From: Actinomycetota bacterium | GTDB lineage: Bacteria; Actinomycetota; Acidimicrobiia; Acidimicrobiales; Ilumatobacteraceae | Direction of reading: 5' to 3' | Length of the DNA stretch: 62,963 nucleotides | Assembly (NCBI GenBank): GCA_009703055.1 | Contig: WLGW01000002.1 | Coordinates: 1-62,963 of the forward strand | Shown here: in pieces, positions 8,899 to 17,300 of the stretch | How the letters are laid out: each line of letters opens with the position of its first letter | Position numbering within the stretch: position 1 is the first letter of the stretch | The notes under the pieces: generated by a model | Databases searched by the model: none | The model's input: the letters and a program-made list of their open reading frames with translations, nothing else | What the model was told of the DNA's origin: nothing | Translations under genes and position numbers: made by a program

Positions 8899-9501
8899 AT
8901 GGATACTGAGGGAAGGTTTTCGTGCCCGTGGCTAGAACGGGTATCAGCGTTACTCGACGACGAGTTACCAGTTGCTGAACGACAGATGGTTACTTCGCAC
9001 GCACAATCGTGTGAGACCTGCTCTCCGATAATGAGCCAGAGAAATCAAAAGAACGAACCCGCTCATCTCCTGAGCGTGATTCAGCCTCGTTCGATTGTCA
9101 CCTTTCCACAACGCAACACTCCACAGCTGCGAGCACTGCTCGCCATCGTTGGGATAGCAATCATTGTTGGCTCAGTGCCGGGGTTCATCCGAGGCAACAC
9201 TGACGGCAATAGCCTTCATGATCTTCGGCACCTCTCCATTTGGCAAGTTGCACTGGGGATGGGCGCAGTCTCAGCCTCAATTTCATTCAGGCTCTCTCGC
9301 CTGTTGACAGTCATTGTTGCAACGTTTCTCGTTCTCACAGGTCTTGCAACTGTTTACGATCTTTTGACGGGACATAGAGGTCCGTGGACTGACCCGCTTC
9401 ACCTTGTTGAAATTGCAGCAGTTCTCGCAATCTTGCGTCTGGTATATCCATCTCTGAGACTGTCAAGAATTCGTCGAAGTGAGATTTCTACACATCGTTA
9501 A
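8899..9501 (+). CDS. Membrane anti-sigma factor with ZAS motif (metal module)
   Basis: The N-terminal 45 residues are soluble and contain a zinc-finger anti-sigma signature: LLDDELP, then HAQSCETC (HxxxCxxC). About four hydrophobic segments follow. This arrangement suits a membrane-anchored anti-sigma factor that would hold the divergently encoded ECF sigma until a signal is sensed. A membrane part with RHLSIW and HLVEIAAVLAIL blocks aligns by eye with the anti-sigma at 46.6 kb, so the two look paralogous. The signal is unknown; metal state is an inference from the operon. Confidence 0.75.
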   Translation: MDTEGRFSCPWLERVSALLDDELPVAERQMVTSHAQSCETCSPIMSQRNQKNEPAHLLSVIQPRSIVTFPQRNTPQLRALLAIVGIAIIVGSVPGFIRGNTDGNSLHDLRHLSIWQVALGMGAVSASISFRLSRLLTVIVATFLVLTGLATVYDLLTGHRGPWTDPLHLVEIAAVLAILRLVYPSLRLSRIRRSEISTHR

Positions 9502-9550
9502 CAGAAGGCAACTGTTTCCTTCTCTGTAGCTAAAGCCATACGCTGGTCAC

Positions 9551-9703
9551 ATGGGCCGAGTACCTCAGGTGAAAAATGGTCATCCACCAAAAACCTGTGC
9601 GACATGTGGGCGGCCCTTTGAGTGGCGACGCAAGTGGGCACGTGATTGGGAAAACGTGAAGTACTGCAGTGACCGTTGTCGCGCGAATAGTTCACAGCCC
9701 TAA
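9551..9703 (+). CDS. DUF2256-family small Cys-rich protein
   Basis: A 50-residue ORF, too short for the track. It reads [20 protein letters not shown] and continues with [19 protein letters not shown] and DRCR. The pattern CxxC-GRPF.W.RKW...W..V.YCS..CR matches the DUF2256 family, a predicted zinc ribbon often linked in other genomes to DNA-photolyase or cryptochrome genes. None of those is in this window. No strong ribosome site precedes the ATG, so translation may be leaderless. It lies between the anti-sigma and fasciclin genes. Role unknown. Confidence 0.85.
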   Translation: MGRVPQVKNGHPPKTCATCGRPFEWRRKWARDWENVKYCSDRCRANSSQP

Positions 9704-9818
9704 GTACGTGCGTACCGATGTGACAACAAGCCATCGCCATCGGGAATGTCGGCGCCTGCCTCGTGGTTCTACTTCGCAATGCCAACTCTGTTGGCCCCCC
9801 ATTCACAGGAGTGAACAA

Positions 9819-10367
9819 ATGAAAAAAACCATTACAGCAATTGCAGCAGCCTCAGTTCTGCTCTTGTCAGCATGTGGATCCGATGGATCAAGCTCTGACA
9901 CAACTGTCGCAGCATCCGATACAACCGAAATGGCAAAAGAAGCCGGCAACATCGTTGAGGTCGCTCAAGGAAATGCCGACTTCTCAACACTCGTCGCAGC
10001 AGTAGTGGCAGCAGATCTTGCTGAGACACTCTCCGGCGAAGGTCCATTCACAGTGTTCGCACCAACAAATGCAGCATTCGAAGCATTACCAGCCGGACTT
10101 CTCGAGAAGCTTCTCCTTCCAGAAAACAAGGACACCCTTGTCAAGATCTTGACCTACCACGTGGTTCCAGCAAAGGTGATGGCAGCAGATGTCATGGCAG
10201 GCGATGTCACCACTGTTGAAGGTTCAACATTCACAATCGCAACCGAGGGTGGTGTGAAGGTCAACACCTCGAACGTGACTGCAACAGACGTACCAGCATC
10301 AAACGGTGTTATCCACGTCATTGACGCAGTGCTTGTTCCATCATCTGTGGACGTTTCCAAGCTCTAA
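9819..10367 (+). CDS. Fasciclin-domain lipoprotein
   Basis: Secreted lipoprotein with one FAS1 domain. The signal peptide ends in the lipobox LLSAC, followed by a Ser/Thr/Asp-rich linker and then the fasciclin fold with GPFTVFAPTNAAFEALPAG (H1 motif) and ITYHVVP-like and NGVIHVIDAVLVP (H2) segments. The track ORF starts at 9669, but ATG 9819 (MKKTITAIAA) has AGGAG eight bases upstream and opens a proper signal peptide. Related proteins (MPT70/MPB83, Osf2-like) act at the cell surface, often in adhesion. A strong terminator follows. Confidence 0.92.
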   Translation: MKKTITAIAAASVLLLSACGSDGSSSDTTVAASDTTEMAKEAGNIVEVAQGNADFSTLVAAVVAADLAETLSGEGPFTVFAPTNAAFEALPAGLLEKLLLPENKDTLVKILTYHVVPAKVMAADVMAGDVTTVEGSTFTIATEGGVKVNTSNVTATDVPASNGVIHVIDAVLVPSSVDVSKL

Positions 10368-10374
10368 GCATTAA

Positions 10375-10420
10375 ACAAAAAGGACCGGTGAGGGAATTCC
10401 CTTGCCGGTCCTTTTTTATT
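10375..10420. terminator. Bidirectional hairpin terminator
   Basis: AAAAAGGACCGG and CCGGTCCTTTTTT flank a short GC-mixed loop that itself contains GAGGGAATTCCCTT, between the fasciclin stop and the 3' end of the convergent dehydrogenase. A-run and T-run on opposite sides make it suitable for both strands. Confidence 0.85.
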
Positions 10421-10430
10421 GTCTACGTGC

Positions 10431-11390
10431 TTAACGCGTGATGCGCAGATCACACCATTGCAACAGTGCTTCACGCACCTCGGGCGTGTCTGACTTCCGC
10501 GTACGAGGCAAACGATGAATCGATCGGATAGCACGATCACACCAGAATTTTCCTGAGTCGTCGGCGGTACCGCGAGATGCCAACCAGCAAATGGTGTCTG
10601 CACCTTGTTCAGCACTACGCAACAACGGCTTGGTAAGAAGCCGAAAAGCCGGTAGCGACTCTTGCACTCCTGGCGTATCGGCCCAGCCGGGATGCATCGC
10701 TGCGAAAGAAACCTGAGGCTCACGAATCGCCCACATCTCGTTCAGGGTCACTTGAATACGTTTCGCAATGGCGTATTGGCGTGTGCCGTCGTAATACGCA
10801 GGAGTCATCTCCGGAGATTCATCGAGGGACACATTCGGCAACGACGCTGCATACATCCCACCCGACGACACAGTGATCACTCGGCCTGCAGAAGACTTCA
10901 ACAACGGAAGTAGATCTGTTGTCATCTGGTGCGGACCTAACACATGTGTAGCGATTGTTGTTTCGAATCCCTGCGCCGTGACACTGCGTTCTTTGAGTAG
11001 TGCTCCCGCATTATGGATGAGTACATGAAGTGACGACGTGAGACCAAGAATTTCTTGAGATGCAATGCGCACCGCATCAAGATCGCCCATATCAGCAATC
11101 ACAGTGCGGAACTTCTGAGTTTCTGAGTCTCGAACAAGTTCACTCTTCGTGCGTTCAAGTTTCTCGGCTGATCGACCAACAAGAACGAGGTCTGCGCCCA
11201 TCGCTGCAAGTTGATGTGCTGCTGCTCTACCCAGTCCCGATGTTGGACCTGTAATGACAATCGTTTTCCCTGTCAGAGCATTGTGATCAAGTGGCGCAAA
11301 CTGCCCAGCTCGCACGAGGTACCCGATGCGGGAGAATCCCGGAACAACCAAGGCGTCCAGCGCATCATCAAGAATCTTCGGCAATGCCAT
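10431..11390 (-). CDS. Short-chain dehydrogenase/reductase
   Basis: SDR-family oxidoreductase of 319 residues. The Rossmann motif TGPTSGLG is near residue 48, the NAG motif is in LIHNAGALL, and the active site has Ser in VITVSSGG with YAIAK (YxxxK) about 33 residues on. About 40 extra N-terminal residues precede the fold, as in DHRS12-like proteins that act on retinoid- or steroid-like alcohols. The cofactor, probably NADP(H), and the substrate are not determined. Monocistronic between a terminator and a divergent gene. Confidence 0.88.
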   Translation of the reverse strand: MALPKILDDALDALVVPGFSRIGYLVRAGQFAPLDHNALTGKTIVITGPTSGLGRAAAHQLAAMGADLVLVGRSAEKLERTKSELVRDSETQKFRTVIADMGDLDAVRIASQEILGLTSSLHVLIHNAGALLKERSVTAQGFETTIATHVLGPHQMTTDLLPLLKSSAGRVITVSSGGMYAASLPNVSLDESPEMTPAYYDGTRQYAIAKRIQVTLNEMWAIREPQVSFAAMHPGWADTPGVQESLPAFRLLTKPLLRSAEQGADTICWLASRGTADDSGKFWCDRAIRSIHRLPRTRKSDTPEVREALLQWCDLRITR

Positions 11391-11436
11391 ACCCGCACGG
11401 TACAGCCCCTACAGAAAACGTCTATACCCTGTGGCT

Positions 11437-11808
11437 ATGACTTCTAACGTCACCGAGTTCATTGGCGTCTACGACGCGGATTCAACGCTCATCGGTGAGG
11501 CGTCGTATTGGATTGGTGCCCGACTCGGACGCACCCATTGTTCACTCTGCGAACTCACTCATGGTCTCTTCACACAAAAGAGTGAATGGAAAGCATGCGC
11601 CAAAGAGCTTTCAGTTCCATTCCACACTTTTCACAGGAACGATGCGCCCACTGATGTTCTTACTGCAATCAATGGTGCATTCCCCGCAGTCCTTATTCGT
11701 ACAAACGACGGCTTATCCGTCATCTTGACGAAAAACGCTTTGGGCAGTTTCGACGGAAACACCACTGACTTTGCACAGTGGCTTTCCGACTACTTAATCA
11801 ATTATTGA
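11437..11808 (+). CDS. Conserved hypothetical protein with CxxC-T/H motif
   Basis: A 123-residue protein that I cannot assign to a named family. The fold begins with IGVYDADSTLIGE and carries RTHCSLCELTHG, a CxxC pair beside two His residues that could be redox-active or metal-binding. ATG 11437 gives the natural start; the upstream 37 residues in the track ORF overlap the divergent dehydrogenase and look non-coding. Its 3' end overlaps the convergent VOC gene by 11 nt. Cytoplasmic, with no signal peptide or membrane segment. Confidence 0.7.
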   Translation: MTSNVTEFIGVYDADSTLIGEASYWIGARLGRTHCSLCELTHGLFTQKSEWKACAKELSVPFHTFHRNDAPTDVLTAINGAFPAVLIRTNDGLSVILTKNALGSFDGNTTDFAQWLSDYLINY

Positions 11809-12283
11809 GAGCGGCACGGGCTTCTTCGGGGTCCGGTGTGAAACCAGGAGTGTCTCGACAGAACTCCACCATGATTCCGTTGGGGTCGATGTAATAGATG
11901 GAGTGGCACCAGCCGTGATCAACATCCATCAGTGGCTCAACTCCACCAGCTGAAAGCGACGCCTTGGCCTGCTTCTGACGTTCTTCATCTGCCGCAAACG
12001 CAATGTGATTCACCCACACAGGTAGGCCGACTGATTCAGATACATCTGATTTCCAATCCGGCTTCTCGCCCACACCATGCATGTCAAAGAAAGCAATGCA
12101 TGTTCCGTCACCAAGATCAAAGAACAAGTGGCGGAAGAACGCCTCAGAATCAGGAACGGAAGTGACTTCCGTGTGCACTAATGGAAAGCCACACAAGTCT
12201 TCATAGAAATGCCGTGTCGCTTCAGGGTCTTTGCATGCATATGCAACGTGATGCACGCCGTTTCGTTTTGTTTGTCCGCTCAT
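11798..12283 (-). CDS. VOC-family (glyoxalase/dioxygenase fold) protein
   Basis: Vicinal-oxygen-chelate fold with two beta-alpha-beta3 units. Likely metal ligands are the His of GVHHVAYAC (N-terminal), the His of VNHIAFA and the Glu of IMVEFCRDTPG. VOC enzymes include glyoxalase I, extradiol dioxygenases and epimerases. The length of 161 residues fits a single-pair protein that works as a dimer. Its ATG overlaps the stop of the upstream CMD gene by 4 nt (ATGA), so they are translationally coupled and may share a pathway. Confidence 0.85.
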   Translation of the reverse strand: MSGQTKRNGVHHVAYACKDPEATRHFYEDLCGFPLVHTEVTSVPDSEAFFRHLFFDLGDGTCIAFFDMHGVGEKPDWKSDVSESVGLPVWVNHIAFAADEERQKQAKASLSAGGVEPLMDVDHGWCHSIYYIDPNGIMVEFCRDTPGFTPDPEEARAALNN

Positions 12284-12903
12284 CGCACTCTCAATTTCAT
12301 TCCGGGTCCATCAGGACCATCTACTTCCACCATTGGTTCATCTTTATTGTCAAACTCAAGTTTTAACGCCCTCGTCATCACAGCATGCATGTCATACATC
12401 GCAGTGATGTACGTAAATTCAAGAATCTCTTCATCGCTGAGATGTTCCTTCAATGATGCAAACACACCGTCTGCAACTCGACCACCGTCATAGACGAGCG
12501 CATCGGTGTATGCCAACACGGCACGTTCAGCAGATGAAAAACACTCCGCTGTTTGCCAGTGTGGAATTGCTGCAATCTTTTCTTCACTCACACCGGCAGA
12601 ACGTGCTGACTTGATGTGCTGCGAATATACGAATTGACTCGAGCGAGCCCAACCAACACGTGTCTGACCCAACTCACGTAGTTGCTGATCAAGAATGCGA
12701 TCGCGGCTGCGGTAGAGAACAAACCCTCTCATGGCATGGTCAAAGATTTCTGGAACAAGGGCGAACGTTGTCCACCAATCCCCTGGCGTGCCCGTTGCTG
12801 TTCCTGGCTCAGCAACCGGGTCGCGATCACCAAAGAGAAGGTCGTAGGTCGGCAGCACACTCTCGTGTGCTTCAGACCGCGATACCTGACGTAGTCGTGA
12901 CAT
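12280..12903 (-). CDS. Carboxymuconolactone decarboxylase-like protein
   Basis: Helical CMD/AhpD-like protein of 207 residues. Features include SQFVYSQHIKSARSAGVSEEKI and a C-terminal helix with YDMHAVMTRAL. The redox CxxC of AhpD is absent; the equivalent segment reads WARSSQFVYSQH, so peroxidase chemistry is unlikely. The track start is 12930, but the ATG at 12903 has AGGGGG six bases upstream and is preferred. It couples to the VOC gene. The pair resembles aromatic or lactone catabolic genes, but the substrate is unknown. Confidence 0.78.
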   Translation of the reverse strand: MSRLRQVSRSEAHESVLPTYDLLFGDRDPVAEPGTATGTPGDWWTTFALVPEIFDHAMRGFVLYRSRDRILDQQLRELGQTRVGWARSSQFVYSQHIKSARSAGVSEEKIAAIPHWQTAECFSSAERAVLAYTDALVYDGGRVADGVFASLKEHLSDEEILEFTYITAMYDMHAVMTRALKLEFDNKDEPMVEVDGPDGPGMKLRVR

Positions 12904-12966
12904 ATGAACCCCCTGTGGGCATTCTGCCACTTCCGGGAAGAACAGATTTCACTGAGGGGCAACGCC

Positions 12967-14283
12967 CTATTTGACAACCTTCACGGTCAAGCGACGCTCG
13001 GACCAGACATTCTTCTGGGAGCGATACTTGATAGTGACAAGAACTGTACGACTGGTCTTAAAACTGTAACGCTTTGCCGAAAACTTCATCCCGTGCCGCG
13101 TATTGACTGTGATCTTCGCTGCGCCAAATTGCTTGGTTTGAAACACTCCTGCAGCCTTCAGCAATGTGTCAGTTGTCAGCTTCTTATTTTGTTTGACAAC
13201 AAGTGTTCTTTGAACAGAGATTGTTGGAATTGAAAAACCAATACCCGTAGTGGACACCAAGAGACCCTCGGCGCTAGGGATGTATTGCGTCACGGGTGTC
13301 GTTGACCCAGTCCAAGTTGTTCTCTTCACCGGAAGTGTTTGGGCGTTCGCTTCACCGGGCAGAAGACCAAAAGAATTATTCAAGTATTGAGAAGGCAAGA
13401 ACATTCGGAAAAATGCAAGATTCAATTCACTGGTGCCGTTAACAGGTGTCTTGTAATGAGGTCCCGCAATCTTGAGCTGTGCTGCGCCGGTGTATCGATC
13501 AGTTGATGTCAATCCAAAGACCGATGCATCAGTATCGACCCATCCACCACGACTCGCTTCGTCAAAGACATTCGTTAAGCAGGAATTGAGAGATGATTGA
13601 GCTCGACACACCTCATCTATTGATTCGGGTGGAACTACCGAACTTCGCATGGCTGGCAACAGCAACATTGACACTCGGTTCGTCACTTTTGAGTTACCCG
13701 TTTCTCCGATTGCACAGGTATCGATTTCAGTTACCCAGCCGACGCAGTAACCACTTGATGCAGAATGAACCTCCACCGAGTTCACGTTGATAGTCGCTAC
13801 ATCACGAAGGTTCGGAGCAGCAGGAATGAACGATTGAAGAGACCCATTCACAATGGCCGAGTTAATTGCTGAAGTTGGATGAGTGTTCAATTGTCGACGA
13901 AAGTTCACCACCACGTTGCTCAGCGTTGATTGTTGACCAACACCATTCCATGTTGGATAGAGAACCAGGTAGGGGTACTCACATTGAGAGACATCCGAAT
14001 CAACAAAACGACATGGTCCGGAATACAAACCGCCACCAATGCCGTAACTTGAGGCTTCACGCGTCGACACCGGCACTAACTCTTTGCCATCAATCGTGAT
14101 GGATTCGATGCAACCTTTCACCACTCCAGCGCTACAAAACCCAAGGCCTGTGTTGCTTGCAAGTGGCGTATTGAAGATGAACACACCGACAGGCGCAGCC
14201 GAAACAGGTTGAACATTGCTTACCACTGGAACAACTAGTAGCCCTGCGACAAGGGAGACAGCAACAGCCAACAAACGCTTCAT
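12967..14283 (-). CDS. Secreted protein of unknown family
   Basis: 438 residues with a clear Sec signal peptide (MKRLLAVAVSLVAGLLVVPV, cleavage near AAP). The body is Ser/Thr/Asn-rich with scattered Cys residues (GFCSAG, KGCIES, GPCRF, SQCEY, GYCVGW, DTCAIG, VCRA, SCLT), suggesting disulfides in an exported beta-rich protein. The last 90 residues are basic and beta-strand-like. No transmembrane anchor or LPxTG is seen. It lies 90 nt downstream of the repeat adhesin on the same strand, so they are probably co-expressed. I do not recognise the family. Confidence 0.75.
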   Translation of the reverse strand: MKRLLAVAVSLVAGLLVVPVVSNVQPVSAAPVGVFIFNTPLASNTGLGFCSAGVVKGCIESITIDGKELVPVSTREASSYGIGGGLYSGPCRFVDSDVSQCEYPYLVLYPTWNGVGQQSTLSNVVVNFRRQLNTHPTSAINSAIVNGSLQSFIPAAPNLRDVATINVNSVEVHSASSGYCVGWVTEIDTCAIGETGNSKVTNRVSMLLLPAMRSSVVPPESIDEVCRAQSSLNSCLTNVFDEASRGGWVDTDASVFGLTSTDRYTGAAQLKIAGPHYKTPVNGTSELNLAFFRMFLPSQYLNNSFGLLPGEANAQTLPVKRTTWTGSTTPVTQYIPSAEGLLVSTTGIGFSIPTISVQRTLVVKQNKKLTTDTLLKAAGVFQTKQFGAAKITVNTRHGMKFSAKRYSFKTSRTVLVTIKYRSQKNVWSERRLTVKVVK

Positions 14284-14373
14284 AGTTTCACTGTAACCAT
14301 GTCGCGCTAAGCCCTTTTGACCGCATCAGTTGCGCTCCGAAACGAAGGTCTTCCTATGGCGTATGTGCTGCCG

Positions 14374-17300
14374 CTAGTCGACCTTTGGCCGCCGCATGTT
14401 TGTTGTAAAGAATCCTGCAATCATGAGCGCGAGAGCCATCAACAAAAGCTGCTCTGACCCGTAGCCCGTTGCCGGAAGAACTGGCGTAGTCGGTCGCTTC
14501 TTCACTACAACAGTTTTTAGGGGAACCGTTGGGCTGGGAGCTGGAAGTGCACTCACCACCACCGGAGCAGGTGAAGGAGTTGGAGCCGGCGACGGAGCTG
14601 GATTCTGAGTCCACTGTGCGTGCACCACGACATTGCCATCAGATGGAGAGAACGACGAACCGTACTTTGTTCCACCTGTTTGAGCTGAGAACCAACCGTT
14701 GAACGTGTACCCAGCACGAGTCGGTGCAGTGGGAAGGGTGACGGTGCCGCCAGAAACAAAAGTCGAATCAGAGACTGTCGTGCCACCATGTTCCTCGTAC
14801 GTCACAGAGAACGGAGAAGAAGATGGAGCCGGAGCTGGGTTCTGCGTCCACTGTGCATGCACCACCAAATTTCCATCAGACGGAGAGAACGTCGAACTAA
14901 ATCTTGTTCCACCCGTCTGAGCAGTGAACCAACCACTAAATGTGTAACCCGCGCGCGTCGGATCAGCAGGAAGAGTCACCGTGCCACCAGAAACAAAAAC
15001 GTCATCAACAACTGTTGTTCCGCCGTGCTCCTCATAAGTGACCGTGAACGGAATCTGCGTCCACTGTGCATGTACCTCTACATTGCCATCCGGTGGAGAG
15101 AATGACGACCCAAACATTGTTCCGTCCGATGGCTCAGTGAACCAACCGTCGAATGTGTACCCAGCGCGAGTCGGTGCAGTAGGAAGCGTCACCGTGCCAC
15201 CAGACAGAAAGGTTGCATCAGGAACCGTTGTGCCGCCGTACTCCTGATACGTCACCGTAAACAACGTGTTTGCCGAAATCTGAGTCCACTGTGCGTGCAC
15301 CACCAGATTGCCATCCGGCGGTGAGGAAGTTGAGCCGTACTTAGTTCCACCTGATTGCGCGGTGAACCAACCATCGAACGTATAACCAGCACGAGTCGGC
15401 CTCGGAGGAAGTGTGATCGTGCCACCAGAAACGAATGTCGAGTCAGAGACGGTTGTGCCGCCGTACTCCTCATACGTCACCGTGAATGGATTTTGGGTCC
15501 ATTGTGCGTGCACCACAAGATTGCCATCCGGCGGCGAGAACGTCGGGTTGTACATTGTCCCGCCAGTTTGAGCAGTGAACCAGCCATCGAATGTGTAACC
15601 AGCACGCGTCGGATTAGCAGGAAGGGTCACTGTGCCGCCAGAAACGAATGTCGTATCAGGAACCGCCGTACCCCCGTACTCCTGATACGTCACGTTGTGC
15701 AGAACCGGCGACCATTGGGCAAAGAACTCGAGGTCTCCCGTGTGGGGTCCATACGTAGAACCCACTGGAGAACCACCGGTTGGTGTTGTAAACCAACCAT
15801 TGAATGTAAAACCTGCTCGCGTCGGAGCAGGAGGAAGAGTGATCGTTGCATTCGATCCGATAATCCAGCCAGCTACTGCTGTGCCACCTTGCGTATTGAA
15901 AGACACTTCATAGGGAGTCCACTGCGCATAGATCACTTGATCTTTTGCAGTAGGAACATAGGTTGCTCCGTATCTTGTTCCTCCGGTAGGCGCGGTGTAC
16001 CAACCTTCAAATACATATCCCGCTCTCGTCGGAGCAGGGGGAAGTGTGATGGTGTCACAAGTCGTCGGACAGTTGAATGTGGTATCACTCACCGCTGTTC
16101 CGCCACGTTCTTCATACGTCACTGTGTAGGGCAACCACTGCGCATAGATCGTTACATTGCCATCTGGTGGTGTTGCCGTTGAACCATATTGAGTTCCACC
16201 ATCAGGCGCTGTGAACCAACCCTGGAAGGTGAAACCTGCTCGAGTGGGAGCAGGAGGCAGAGTGACTGTGCCACCAGAGATAAACGTCGTATCGGTAACA
16301 GTCGTGCCACCGCGCTCTTCGTAGGTCACGTTGTAAAGAAGCGCCCATCGCGCGATCAATTCAACATTGCAACCTGATGGTGTATGCGGTGAAGTCAATG
16401 GACTTCCGCCAGTAGCCGCAGTGAACCAGCCGACGAACGAATACCCAGCACGTGTTGGTGCTGCAGGCAGCGTTATGGAATCACCTTGTGAGTAGTCAGT
16501 ATTAGCAACTGCGCTACCACCAGCCTCGTCGTAGGTGACGGTACACACGGGACCACCACTAATTGTGACCGTGTACGGTTGTGTTGCGGTGCGGCCGACT
16601 TCTCCCACTACGCGGCTATCGGTTGTCTCGACCGTGAAGTTATATGTACCAGCGGTTGTCGGTGTTCCCGTTATCTGACCCGTGAGTGGGTTCAGGCTCA
16701 GACCCGACGGAAGTGTTCCGCTTGTGACAGCAAATGTGTATGGAGCGATGCCGTTAACTGCAACCGAAGCAGAGTACGCAGTCCCGATTCCTCCATTAGG
16801 AAGAGTTTGTGTTGTGATCACAACTGGCGGAAAGACCGCCTGTGAATCAACACGAAGATTCCACACCTCGTGCCTATTAGTAATGCCACCGGTCGTAGCA
16901 GAAAAGCCGAACCTCACTGTTGGCTCGTTCATTAGTGCCGCTGGTGAGTTCACTGCAAGGTCGGGTGCTCCTGCCGTCGAACACGTGGTGTTTGCTGCAC
17001 AGATCCATATCTTCACTTGGGGAGTTGCAACAGTAGAAGGGTCGATAATGATGCGAATGGCCTTAGCTCGAAGCGTTCGAGCGGTGGTGGAGTGACTAGC
17101 ACCGCTCGCCCAGTTTGTTTTCGTATTCTTCAGTGAACCAAGAATGCAATAACCGGCCTTCAGACTTCCTGGGCCTCGTACCACGAGAGCATTGGCACCA
17201 GGGCGTGGTGACAACGTAGGACAACCAGTTCCATCAAACTGTGTGTTGCCATGGTTGCCGAACATATCAAGACCAATACCAAGCAAACCGTTTCTCAGAC

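Noticed and set aside
9498-9818. 106-residue - strand ORF across the DUF2256 gene
   Set aside because: Antisense to the DUF2256 ORF and to the fasciclin upstream region; no domain.
15355-16182. 275-residue + strand ORF inside the adhesin repeats
   Set aside because: It runs antisense to the B-repeats; its repeating Arg/Ile-rich sequence merely mirrors the repeat array.
14595-16548. Possible CRISPR-like repeat array
   Set aside because: The repeats are coding, in frame and of about 200 bases, without short uniform repeats and spacers.
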